NCBI GenBank assembly: GCA_958437495.1
Contig: CAUBOH010000007.1
Location: 16,707-80,706, forward strand
Length of the DNA: 64,000 nucleotides
DNA from: an uncultured Collinsella sp.
GTDB lineage: Bacteria > Actinomycetota > Coriobacteriia > Coriobacteriales > Coriobacteriaceae
Direction of reading: 5' to 3'
The notes below the pieces were generated by a model, which was not told the DNA's origin, made no database searches, and saw nothing but the letters and a program-made list of their open reading frames with translations. The translations under genes were made by a program, and so were the position numbers. Below, in pieces: positions 17,172-25,026 of this stretch. Within the stretch, counting starts at the first letter, position 1; each line of letters starts with the position of its first letter.

Positions 17172-18185
17172 CTAGGCTTCGAGCAAGCCGAGCTGAGGAA
17201 CAATCTCGTCGCCGGCGGCAGTGCGGCCAAGCGAGCGCGGGGCTAAGTCATCAAGAACCGCGGCGAGATCCCAGGGCAGTTCATCACGGCACTCAATTCG
17301 CTCCCCCGTTACCGGATGATCGAACGCCACGCGCCAGGAATGCAGGAATTGCCTGGTCAAACCCTGGTCGGCGCGTGCATCGCATTTGCCGTAGAGCGGA
17401 TCGCCCACGCAAGCGTGGTTGATATGACGCATGTGCACGCGAATCTGATGCGTGCGGCCCGTAAACAAGTGGCATTCCACCAGCGTGTAGCCGTCGTCAA
17501 AGCGCGTGGAATCAAAGCGTTCGAGAACCTTAAAGGTCGTGATGGCCTGACGCGCAAAGGGATCGTCGGACACCGCCATCTTGACGCGATCGCGCGTAGA
17601 GCGGGCAATACCGGTATTAATAGTTCCCTCGTCCATGGCGATGTGACCGTGAACAAGCGTGATATAGCGACGATCGAGCGTACGCGTGCGGATGAGATTT
17701 TGAAGCGCGCGCTGGGTCTCGTCGTCCTTTGCCGCGAGCATGAGGCCCGAGGTATCGCGATCCAGACGGTGCACGATACCGGGACGGTCCTCGCCCTGCA
17801 CGGTGCCCAGATGGTCGATACCGCAGTGGTAGACCAGGGCGTTCGCAAGCGTACCGCTCTCGTGGCCGTGAGCAGGATGACACACGAGACCCCGCTGCTT
17901 GGAGAGCACAATGAGGTAGTCGTCCTCGTAGCGAATGTCGAGCGGGATAGCCTCGGGAATCACATCGGTGGGATCGTGCGGCTCGGGCAGGTCGACCGAA
18001 ATGCGATCGCCGGCGCGCACGGCGTACTTTTTGGACAGGCAGGTCTCGCCATTGACGGCAACAGCACCGCCCTCGATCAAATGCGCGCAGGCAGAGCGCG
18101 TGGGGCAGCCGTCGTTGGCGCCCAGATAGGCGTCGAGGCGCTGGCCAGCGGAATCGTCGGCAACAAGAATATGGATGTCGGCCAT
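17172..18185 (-). CDS. RluA/RluD-family RNA pseudouridine synthase
   Basis: 337 residues: an N-terminal S4 RNA-binding domain (AGQRLDAYLGAN, RSACAHLIEGGAV; residues about 10-70) and the synthase domain with the catalytic Asp in HRLDRDTSGLMLAAK. The substrate region includes ALVYHCGIDHLGT and GRTHQIRVHMRHI. RluD-type enzymes modify helix 69 of 23S rRNA, but the exact target is not set by sequence alone. It overlaps the end of lspA (TAATG), the standard lspA-rluD pair in gram-positive bacteria. Confidence 0.93.
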   Translation of the reverse strand: MADIHILVADDSAGQRLDAYLGANDGCPTRSACAHLIEGGAVAVNGETCLSKKYAVRAGDRISVDLPEPHDPTDVIPEAIPLDIRYEDDYLIVLSKQRGLVCHPAHGHESGTLANALVYHCGIDHLGTVQGEDRPGIVHRLDRDTSGLMLAAKDDETQRALQNLIRTRTLDRRYITLVHGHIAMDEGTINTGIARSTRDRVKMAVSDDPFARQAITTFKVLERFDSTRFDDGYTLVECHLFTGRTHQIRVHMRHINHACVGDPLYGKCDARADQGLTRQFLHSWRVAFDHPVTGERIECRDELPWDLAAVLDDLAPRSLGRTAAGDEIVPQLGLLEA

Positions 18186-18784
18186 TAGCGCTCATTCCTT
18201 TCGCGAATCTTGCGGGCACGCTCCCCACGTTGCTGGGCCTTGCGCTTGGCGCGGGCCTCGTCACGGGCGTTGAGCTCGGCCGTCGCATCGACCTCGCAAG
18301 CGGCGGGACTCAAGAACATGTAACCAACGAGGGCGAGCACGACACCCACGGTAATACCGATATCCGCAACGTTAAAGACAGGGAAATCAATGAAGGTAGT
18401 GGCAATAAAATCAGTCACAAAGCCCATGGCCAGGCGATCGATCGCGTTGCCGATGGCACCGCCCGCAACCATAGCCATGCCCACGACCTCCAGGCGAGCG
18501 AGTTGAGACGCGCGAACCAGGTACACGGCAATGGCGACAATAACCGCGAGCGCCAGCACGGCAAACGCTATGCCATGGCCCTCGCCCATGCTAAAGGCAG
18601 CACCGATGTTACGCACGAAAAGGAAGTCGATCACACCAGGGATAACAGTCACTTGCAGAGTATCGCCCACGGCACGAACCGCAAGCTTGGTCAGCTGGTC
18701 AACAAGCAGCACGGCCAACGCCACACCACCAGCAACACCCAACCGCCAACGCAAAGGCGGCGTCATATCCGCACAACGACCCAA
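18185..18784 (-). CDS. lspA: Lipoprotein signal peptidase (signal peptidase II)
   Basis: An integral-membrane aspartyl protease that cleaves diacylglyceryl prolipoproteins before Cys. The 199-residue protein has four helices; the catalytic pair sits in GGAIGNAIDRLAMGFVTDFI (first Asp region) and FNVADIGITVG (second Asp). The N-terminal DQLTKLAV motif is present. The C terminus has about 45 extra charged residues rich in Arg/Lys, beyond usual LspA ends. Two starts are possible: TTG at 18782-18784 with an AGGGGA site, or ATG at 18764-18766 with none; I chose the former. Confidence 0.94.
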   Translation of the reverse strand: MGRCADMTPPLRWRLGVAGGVALAVLLVDQLTKLAVRAVGDTLQVTVIPGVIDFLFVRNIGAAFSMGEGHGIAFAVLALAVIVAIAVYLVRASQLARLEVVGMAMVAGGAIGNAIDRLAMGFVTDFIATTFIDFPVFNVADIGITVGVVLALVGYMFLSPAACEVDATAELNARDEARAKRKAQQRGERARKIRERNER

Positions 18785-18900
18785 AGAAATCCCCTACCCT
18801 CAAGAACAATCGAATTCCGTTTAACGCAATTAACCATCTTATATTGCCACACGCAGAGCGCACGACATATTCGCTAACGTCAGATAAATAACCAGCATAA

Positions 18901-18938
18901 AAGAAAGCGGCATTCCGAAAAACAGAATGCCGCTTTTA
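18901..18938 (-). terminator. Terminator of ileS
   Basis: A 12-base stem (18905-18916 with 18926-18937) around a 9-base loop, followed on the minus strand by TTTCTTTTA. It lies 70 bases after the ileS stop, separating ileS from lspA. The rest of the 222-base gap holds the lspA leader; no gene seen. Confidence 0.8.
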
Positions 18939-19006
18939 TTCAGCGGAGCAAATGGGCCGAAGGCGTCCAAATCCTCCCTATAACTAAAATGCCGAGTTAC
19001 TGTGCC

Positions 19007-21808
19007 TTAAAGGGCATCAGCGCAGCGCTTGCAAATGTGCGCGTGGCCGTTGTACTCGCCGACGGTGGTGCGATAGTTCCAGCAACGGTCGCAGCACTCG
19101 CCCTCGGCAGCCTCGATGGCAACGGAAAGCTCCTCGCCCTGGGTCAGCTCAACATCGGAGACGATGTAGAACTCGGCCAGGTCGACGGCCTTGTCGCCGG
19201 TCAGCAGCGCGTACATCTCGGCGGGAACGACCGCCTTGACGCGGACCTGCTGGCTCTTGGTGAAGGTGCCGGCGGAACGGGCATCCTCAAGGGCCTTGGT
19301 CACGGCGCTACGGAGCTCGAGCGAAGCCTCGAGCACGCCCTCAAACTCGTTGGCCTCGTCAAACGTGATGGGCGACTTATACCAATCGAGCAGCGCGGCG
19401 TACTTCTGGTGATCGACGCAGCCGGCAGGCGCATAGGCCATGGCCTCGTCGACGGTGTAGGACAAGATCGGCTGCAGGTCGCGCATGAGCATCGAGAAGA
19501 GCTCGGCGAGCACGGTCTGGGCGCTGCGGCGCTCAAGCGAGCCGGGCTTCTCGCAGTACAGACGGTCCTTCAGGGCGTCGAGGTACACGTTGGAAAGCTC
19601 GGTAACCACGAAGTCGTAGAGCGCACGGTAGGCGCGCGGGAACTCGTAGCTGGCGTAGGCGTCGTCGACCTCGGCCTGGACCTGGGTCAGGCGGGCAACC
19701 ATGAGTTTGTCGAGCGGCAGCAGGTCGGCAAAAGCGACGCCGTCGGTCTCGGGCTCAAACTGACCCTCGAGCTCGGAGAGCAGGAAGCGCAGCGTGTTGC
19801 GGAAACGACGGTAGGCATCGGACGTACGAGCGAGAATCTCGTGGTCGATGGAAACGTCGGAGCTGGTGTCGACGGAAGCAACCCACAGGCGGATGATGTC
19901 GGCGCCCATCTCGTCACAGACCTTATTGGGGTCGATGACGTTGCCGAGCGACTTGGACATCTTGCGGCCCTGGCCGTCGAGCGTGAAGCCCTGCGAGACG
20001 ACCGCCTTGTACGGGGCATGGCCGTTGGCGCCCACCGAGGTGAGCAGCGAGCTCTGGAACCAACCGCGGTGCTGGTCGGAGCCCTCGAGATACACGTCCG
20101 CCGGGTACTCAAGCTCGGGGCGATACTCGCAGACGGCCTTCCAGGACACGCCGGAGTCCCACCACACGTCGAGAATGTCCTTATCGGCCTTAAGGTGATG
20201 GCCGCCGCACTTGGGGCAGACGCAGGCCTCGCCCAGGTAGCTCTCGGGAGCGTCGGTGAACCAGGCGTCGGAGCCCTTCTCGTGGAAGAGCTTGATGACG
20301 GCGTCGAGCGTGGCGTCGTTCATGACCTTCTCGCCGCAGTCGGCGCAAGTGTAGCTGGGGATGGGCACGCCCCAGTTGCGCTGACGGCTGATGCACCAGT
20401 CGGGACGCTGCTCGACCATGGCGCCAATGCGGTTGGCGGCATGGGCCGGATACCATTTAACGTTCTCGCGGACCTCTTTGCCAGCCTGCTCGCGCAAACC
20501 GGTCTTGTCCATCGAGACAAACCACTGGTCGGTAGCACGGAAGAGCACAGGGTGCTTGCAGCGCCAGCAGTGCGGATAGCTGTGCGTGATCTTCTTCTCG
20601 AGGACCAGGGTGCCGCGCTCGCGCAGGAACTCGATGATGTGCGGGTTGGCCTCATCAGTATCCATACCGCTGAAGGGGCCACCGGTGCCAAACTCCTCGC
20701 CGGTGTAGAACTTGCCGTCGTCATCGACCGGCATGCAGATGTCGGTGATGCCCTCCTTGAGGCAGGCGAAGTAGTCGTCGACGCCGTGGCCGGGCGAGTT
20801 GTGGACGATACCGGTACCGTCATCGACACCGACGTAATCGGCCAGCAGCGCCACACCCTCGACACCGTCAAAGATCGGCTGCTTGTAGTGGATGTGGTGG
20901 AAGGTCTCAGCGGGAACCACGTAGGGCTTACCGTCGACCATAACCGGGGTGTACTCCCAGCCAAACTCCTCGCAGCACTTGGGAGCCAGGTCCTCAAGCA
21001 TAACCTCAGCACGACCATCGTGCTCAACGGCGACGTAGGCGGCGCCGGGCTTGAGGGAAACGGCCTGGTCGGAGGGGATGGTCCACGGCGTAGTCGTCCA
21101 GATGATAAAGTCGACCGGGCCGTCGAAGTTCTCGAGGCCGGCGGGCTTGGAAGTCATCTCAAAGCGCACGAAGATGGACGGGCTCGTCTCGTCGGAGTAC
21201 TCGATCTCAGCCTCGGCGAGCGCGGTGTGGCAGTGCTTGCACCAGTGAACCGGCTTGTGGCCGCGATAAATCATGCCCTTATCGAACATGGCCTTGAAGA
21301 CCTCGATATCGGCAGCATCATGCTGGTGATAGAGCGTCAGATAGGGGTTGTCCCAGTCGCCGAGCACGCCCAGACGACGAAAGCCGGCCTTCTGCAGCTC
21401 GATGTTCTCGACTGCGAACTCGTTGCAGAGCTCACGAATCTTGGCCGTGGGGGTCTGGTTGAACTTCTCGGTGCCGAGCTTCTCCTCGACCTTGTGCTCG
21501 ATCGGCTGGCCGTGGCAGTCCCAACCGGGGACATAGGGAACCTCATAGCCCTGCATCATCCAGTAGCGGTTGATCATGTCCTTGGAGATCTTGTTCATGG
21601 CGTGGCCGATGTGAATCGGGCCGTTGGCGTACGGAGGACCGTCGTGCAGCACGAACTTCTTGTGACCCTCGTTCTTCTTCAGAACCTGCTCGTAGACCTT
21701 GTTGTCCTGCCAGTCCTTGAGTCGCTTGGGCTCGGACTTGGAAAGACCGGCGCGCATGGGAAAACCGGTCTTGGGCAGATTCATCGTCTGCTTGTACTCG
21801 TTTGCCAC
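19007..21808 (-). CDS. ileS: Isoleucine-tRNA ligase
   Basis: Class I synthetase of 933 residues charging tRNA-Ile. HIGH is in PPYANGPIHIGHAMNK, KMSKS in GRKMSKSLGNVI, and the editing domain carries TTTPWTIPSDQA. The C-terminal zinc ribbon CCDRCWNYRTTVG...HICKRCADAL is complete. The start is GTG at 21806-21808 after AAAGGGG; the next residues (ANEYKQTMNLPKTGFPM) align with the usual IleS N terminus, while an upstream frame to 21913 runs through the T-box terminator and is not coding. It is controlled by the T-box at 21848-22155. Confidence 0.97.
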   Translation of the reverse strand: MANEYKQTMNLPKTGFPMRAGLSKSEPKRLKDWQDNKVYEQVLKKNEGHKKFVLHDGPPYANGPIHIGHAMNKISKDMINRYWMMQGYEVPYVPGWDCHGQPIEHKVEEKLGTEKFNQTPTAKIRELCNEFAVENIELQKAGFRRLGVLGDWDNPYLTLYHQHDAADIEVFKAMFDKGMIYRGHKPVHWCKHCHTALAEAEIEYSDETSPSIFVRFEMTSKPAGLENFDGPVDFIIWTTTPWTIPSDQAVSLKPGAAYVAVEHDGRAEVMLEDLAPKCCEEFGWEYTPVMVDGKPYVVPAETFHHIHYKQPIFDGVEGVALLADYVGVDDGTGIVHNSPGHGVDDYFACLKEGITDICMPVDDDGKFYTGEEFGTGGPFSGMDTDEANPHIIEFLRERGTLVLEKKITHSYPHCWRCKHPVLFRATDQWFVSMDKTGLREQAGKEVRENVKWYPAHAANRIGAMVEQRPDWCISRQRNWGVPIPSYTCADCGEKVMNDATLDAVIKLFHEKGSDAWFTDAPESYLGEACVCPKCGGHHLKADKDILDVWWDSGVSWKAVCEYRPELEYPADVYLEGSDQHRGWFQSSLLTSVGANGHAPYKAVVSQGFTLDGQGRKMSKSLGNVIDPNKVCDEMGADIIRLWVASVDTSSDVSIDHEILARTSDAYRRFRNTLRFLLSELEGQFEPETDGVAFADLLPLDKLMVARLTQVQAEVDDAYASYEFPRAYRALYDFVVTELSNVYLDALKDRLYCEKPGSLERRSAQTVLAELFSMLMRDLQPILSYTVDEAMAYAPAGCVDHQKYAALLDWYKSPITFDEANEFEGVLEASLELRSAVTKALEDARSAGTFTKSQQVRVKAVVPAEMYALLTGDKAVDLAEFYIVSDVELTQGEELSVAIEAAEGECCDRCWNYRTTVGEYNGHAHICKRCADAL

Positions 21809-21847
21809 GGTACCCCTTTCATGTCGTGGGCGCGCACGCCCGTTGGG

Positions 21848-22155
21848 CACCAAAAAAGCGCCCGTCCCTACAAGCTGGGACGAAGCGCCACAAAACAGGC
21901 TGTAGGCCCGCAAAAGCTCTTCGCTTAACCACCCAGCTTAGATGCCCTCGCCCGCGTATTCGCGCGCTCGCATCCATTACTCGGCTGGCCTGTATCGACG
22001 ACCATCTCGGCGATATCTACTAAGACGTGCCTGTACGGCGCGCCCGTTGGGACCGCAGCTCCGGGGTGATTTTCATCGGTCGCATGCACGGGTTCTCAGC
22101 GCTCCCCGCTCTCTGTAACATGCGGACGGCCGACTACTCGTCCCCATCAACGCTC
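21848..22155 (-). promoter_or_regulatory. Isoleucine T-box riboswitch of ileS
   Basis: Read on the minus strand, the leader has the T-box parts in order. A stem I start with GATGGGGACGAGTAG (22134-22148) is followed by the AGAGAGCGGGG region and a specifier loop with ATC, an Ile codon (22068-22070). Then comes a T-box sequence GGGTGGTTAAGCG (21922-21934), whose TGGT can pair with the ACCA end of tRNA-Ile. Last is a terminator hairpin (21858-21889) with six Ts (21852-21857). Uncharged tRNA-Ile should favour the antiterminator and allow ileS transcription. The specifier placement is by eye. Confidence 0.85.
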
Positions 22156-22161
22156 ATGCGG

Positions 22162-22189
22162 TGTATGGTAGCACGGTCAACGCCGTCAA
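22162..22189 (-). promoter_or_regulatory. Probable ileS promoter
   Basis: TTGACG (22184-22189) is followed after 16 bases by CATACA (22162-22167) on the minus strand, which would start transcription near 22155, just before T-box stem I. The -10 is poor; an alternative is an extended TGCTACCAT. Confidence 0.4.
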
Positions 22190-22294
22190 AAAACCCTCAA
22201 CACTGGTTTTATACGTTCGAAATTTCTTGCAGCCGTGGACCTTCTCTTGGAGCAAAATACCTGTAAGCACTTTATCGAACGAAAGAAGGTTGCT
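22190..22294 (+). other. Intergenic region between ileS promoter and dehydrogenase
   Basis: AT-rich stretch (ACTGGTTTTATACGTTCGAA) with a possible -10 (TTATAC) for the dehydrogenase but no matching -35. No open frame with a ribosome site other than the dehydrogenase start. Confidence 0.4.
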
Positions 22295-23377
22295 ATGCGC
22301 ACAATTGGAATGAGCGACTATACCGTCGGCGAAGACTGCTTTGACGAGCTACCTGACGCGCTGGCCGAGTACGGAGCTACCAAGGTCGCGATCATCGGTG
22401 GCAAGCGGGCACTAGCCGCAGCACTTCCCGGTATCGAGGCTGCGCTGGCAGGTACCAACGTCGAGATTCTAGAGACGCGCGTCTATGGCACCAACAGCAC
22501 GCGTGCCAATATCGCCAAGGTCGTGAACTCCCCTGCCTGCCAGGAAGCTGACGTGCTTATCGCATGCGGCGGCGGCAAGGCGCTCGATACCGTTAAGACG
22601 GCGGCCATCGAGCTCAAGAAGATCGTCTTTACGGTGCCGACGATCTGCTCCAACTGCTCGGCCGCGACCGCCATTGCCGTTGTCTACAATGACGACGGCT
22701 CGCTCGAGGGCTATTCATACCCCAACCGACCTGCGCATATCTTCATCAATCCCGAGATCATCGCCGAGGCTCCGGCGGAGTACTTCTGGGCTGGCGTGGG
22801 CGATGCCCTGTCCAAGCAGCCCGAGGTCGAGTACGCCACGAGTGCCGGCAACCTGGAGCACACTGCCGGTCTTGGCCTGGCACTCGCCCACACCTGCTCC
22901 GAACCGCTGTTCACGTACGGTATTCAGGGTCTTGAGGACGTTCGCCAGAATCTGTCGAGCGAGGCCGTCAAGCAGATCGCGCTCGACATCGTGGTCAACA
23001 CGGGCTACGTCTCCAACCTGACCAACCAGAACGATTACTACTACAACTCGAGCGTGGCGCACGCGTTCTACAACGCCACCTGCAGCATTCCGCGTGAGGG
23101 CACCTACCTGCACGGCGAGGTCGTAAGCCTGGGTGTGCTAGTATTGTTCGCCTACACGGGCGACACCGAGAACCTTGAGCGCTATGCTGCCCTCAACAAG
23201 CAGATGGGGCTGCCCGTAACGCTTGAGCAGGTCGGGCTTTCCGAGACTGATATCCCTGCCCTGTGCGAGTACGCGCACGCCACCAACGAGTGGAAGCAGG
23301 GCAACCCGGAGCCCTTCACTGACGAGAAGTTCGCCGCCGCCATCAAGGCCGCCGACGCTTACGGCCACACCCTCTAG
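22295..23377 (+). CDS. Iron-containing alcohol dehydrogenase family protein (glycerol dehydrogenase-like)
   Basis: 360 residues of the group III metal-dependent dehydrogenase fold. The NAD loop is CGGGKALDTVKT, and the metal ligands are probably Asp in GVGDALSK and His in SSVAHAFYNA and YLHGEVVSLG. Closest families by eye are glycerol dehydrogenase GldA and the E. coli YbdH/HcxA group; the substrate is uncertain. The ATG has a GAAGG site. It is divergent from ileS and alone; a REP-like terminator follows 10 bases after the stop. It shares its fold with the AroB-like protein at 2.1 kb, and unlike that one keeps its metal site. Confidence 0.85.
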   Translation: MRTIGMSDYTVGEDCFDELPDALAEYGATKVAIIGGKRALAAALPGIEAALAGTNVEILETRVYGTNSTRANIAKVVNSPACQEADVLIACGGGKALDTVKTAAIELKKIVFTVPTICSNCSAATAIAVVYNDDGSLEGYSYPNRPAHIFINPEIIAEAPAEYFWAGVGDALSKQPEVEYATSAGNLEHTAGLGLALAHTCSEPLFTYGIQGLEDVRQNLSSEAVKQIALDIVVNTGYVSNLTNQNDYYYNSSVAHAFYNATCSIPREGTYLHGEVVSLGVLVLFAYTGDTENLERYAALNKQMGLPVTLEQVGLSETDIPALCEYAHATNEWKQGNPEPFTDEKFAAAIKAADAYGHTL

Positions 23378-23386
23378 GTCTAGCCC

Positions 23387-23429
23387 AAAACCACCACAAA
23401 GGGGACAGACACCTTTGTGGTGGTTTTTT
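23387..23429 (+). repeat. REP-like hairpin acting as terminator, copy 2
   Basis: Perfect 16-base arms (23387-23402, 23412-23427) with a 9-base loop and a run of six Ts (23424-23429). It follows the dehydrogenase stop codon and matches copy 1 (15744-15785) in the same orientation relative to the gene it closes. Confidence 0.85.
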
Positions 23430-23547
23430 ATTGCTCCAACATTCAGTTCGCACTCGAACCCGATTCTATACGAGAAAGGGTCCGGGTACGTTTTTTGTTT
23501 ATCGGTAATTCTGCGGAAGGATCACTCGGAACGGTAAACAGAAACGA

Positions 23548-23595
23548 ACAAAAGGCAGAGTACCATCGTGGTGATGGTATCCTGCCTTTTGTTTT
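23548..23595 (+). terminator. Strong hairpin with T tract, no gene attached
   Basis: Outer stem ACAAAAGGCAG/CTGCCTTTTGT and inner TACCATC/GATGGTA (23561-23567, 23573-23579), then TTTT. It looks like a Rho-independent terminator 170 bases after the dehydrogenase, beyond the REP element. The stretch 23430-23547 before it has no open frame worth calling, so it could end a short RNA or a remnant gene. Confidence 0.6.
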
Positions 23596-23658
23596 GCGGA
23601 ACCAAGGTCGCTTTATGCGAACTTGATCGCCACTTATATGGCGCATTGATGGCAATTG

Positions 23659-23788
23659 CTGCGTACGTGCGTACCGGGAGCCTGTACACCTCTGGCAAGG
23701 CGTAACACACTAGACTTTGTTCCAAAGTCCGTGTGCTAAGGGGGCAGGGCCCTTAGAATTCCCGTGGAGTGTGTACGCACGTACGCAG
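23659..23788. repeat. 130-bp foldback element with perfect 16-bp terminal inverted repeats
   Basis: CTGCGTACGTGCGTAC (23659-23674) and its exact complement (23773-23788) enclose about 98 bases. The pairing continues with CGGGA/TCCCG just inside, and the centre has further short hairpins (CACAC-GACTTT/AAAGTC-GTGTG, AAGGG/CCCTT). No coding frame fills it. It sits immediately before the AT-rich peptidase E gene. It could be a MITE-like insertion or a structured RNA. Confidence 0.7.
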
Positions 23789-23891
23789 AAAAACAGCAAA
23801 TTACGCTATATCAGGGCGTTCTTTCATTGGTGAGTATGGTATACACGGCTTAGTTCAACAAATATGAATTTATATATAAAGGAGAATATTG

Positions 23892-24494
23892 ATGAAAATG
23901 TTTTTATGTTCGCACTTTTCAAGTGTAGGAAGTCTGATAAAGGAAGAAATTGAAAATAAGAAAGTCGCATTTATTCCAACAGCTTCGCTGCGTGAAGGCT
24001 ACACCGGTTATGTCGGCTCGGCTCGAAAATTATTCAAAAAGTTGGGAGCAATCGTAACTGAAATTGATATTTCAACGGAGGCTTATTCAACGATACAGTC
24101 TGTTTTTGAAGATGCGGATGTGATATATTTTACCGGCGGAAATTCTTTTTTCCTTATAGACCAGCTCCGTAAAACGGGAACGGATGAGCTGTTGAAGAAA
24201 GAATTGGCAAAGGGAAAACTGATGATCGGTGAATCGGCAGGTGCGATTATATGCGCTCCAACCATCCAATATATTGAACAAATGGATGAAAAGCCGGAGG
24301 ACTACTCACAAGAAGATGATGCAGGGCTTGATTTGATTGATTTCTATGTTCTTCCGCATTATCTTACAGCACCATTTAAGAAAGTTACCGAGAAAATAAT
24401 GACTGAGTTTTCGGATTTGAATCTATGCCCAATTAACAACCGTCAGGGAATTGTAATTGATGGTGAAGGTTCAAAGGTTATTTGCAAAGACTAA
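23892..24494 (+). CDS. Peptidase E-like protein (S51 / type 1 glutamine amidotransferase-like)
   Basis: 200 residues. The nucleophile elbow is GESAGAI (Ser as nucleophile), with the strand YFTGGNSFFLI before it and His in VLPHYL, as in S51 dipeptidases that cut Asp-Xaa dipeptides and in related uncharacterised amidotransferase-fold proteins. The ATG follows AAAGGAG. Its AT-rich codon use (many AAA, TTT, ATA) is unlike all neighbours and resembles low-GC Bacillota, so it is probably a recent transfer. It is bracketed by the 130-bp foldback and an IS3 scar, which supports acquisition. Confidence 0.82.
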   Translation: MKMFLCSHFSSVGSLIKEEIENKKVAFIPTASLREGYTGYVGSARKLFKKLGAIVTEIDISTEAYSTIQSVFEDADVIYFTGGNSFFLIDQLRKTGTDELLKKELAKGKLMIGESAGAIICAPTIQYIEQMDEKPEDYSQEDDAGLDLIDFYVLPHYLTAPFKKVTEKIMTEFSDLNLCPINNRQGIVIDGEGSKVICKD

Positions 24495-24608
24495 TTTAAA
24501 CTTCCAGTTTGCTGCACTCGCTCCTAGCAGGGTTTGGGGCAGGCACGCCCCAACAAGAAGCTGTCCCAAAGGGGCAAGAATGGGGACTGCGGACGATTTC
24601 TTGGACCG

Positions 24609-24839
24609 TTACGTGGCCCTTCCCAGCGCGGAGCGAAACTCGGCCGGCGTGCGGCCACCGAGCGCATCGCTGCGCCTCTCCGTATCGTATCGGCCGATCC
24701 AGCCCCCGAGCTCCTCGATGAAGCGGGCGGGGGTCCATTCCGACCAGTCCCTGCCGTGCCAGAACTCCTTCTTGAGCAGGCCGAAGAAGCCCTCCATCGC
24801 CGCGTTGTCCGGGCTGCAGCCCTTGGCGGACTGGATTGG
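24609..24839 (-). pseudogene. IS3-family transposase, C-terminal remnant
   Basis: 76 codons in frame, starting right after an in-frame TAG. The text SAKGCSPDNAAMEGFFGLLK followed by KEFWHG and GRTPAEFRSALG is the end of an IS3/IS150-type DDE integrase, with the last catalytic Glu in AMEGFF. The rest of the element, including the first two Asp of the DDE triad, is gone. The high-GC fragment abuts an AT-rich gene on one side and a recombinase fragment on the other. The 113 bases to the left hold small GC-rich hairpins and probably the IS end. Confidence 0.8.
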
Positions 24840-24900
24840 CTAAACTGATGTGGACAGATCCGGGAGGGGCGCAAGAGACGGGAGGGACTGCCTGGGTACG

Positions 24901-25026
24901 GCGCCTGTCAACTCGGTCTACGTCTTTGATGACCGGTTCGTACTCAATATCAACTTCACGGATGATGCCAAAACGGTCACCCGTGAGGAAGTGTTGGGTT
25001 CGAGTGCTGTGGACAATGTTCCAACA
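24901..25026 (+). pseudogene. Serine recombinase C-terminal scar
   Basis: About 40 codons reading VNSVYVFDDRFVLNINFTDD then KTVTREEV, like the beta-strand tail near the end of large serine recombinases. No catalytic domain or start remains. The fragment runs into the 3' end of the DUF523 gene on the other strand. The family call is from a short stretch and is uncertain. Confidence 0.4.

Noticed and set aside
18989..21928. 979-codon plus-strand frame over ileS
   Set aside because: It is the antisense frame of ileS, kept open by GC-rich codon bias; residues are Val/Gly/Ala/Asp-rich with no family motifs.
24534..24848. 104-codon plus-strand frame at the IS scar
   Set aside because: Shadow of the minus-strand IS3 remnant, whose frame has clear family text.
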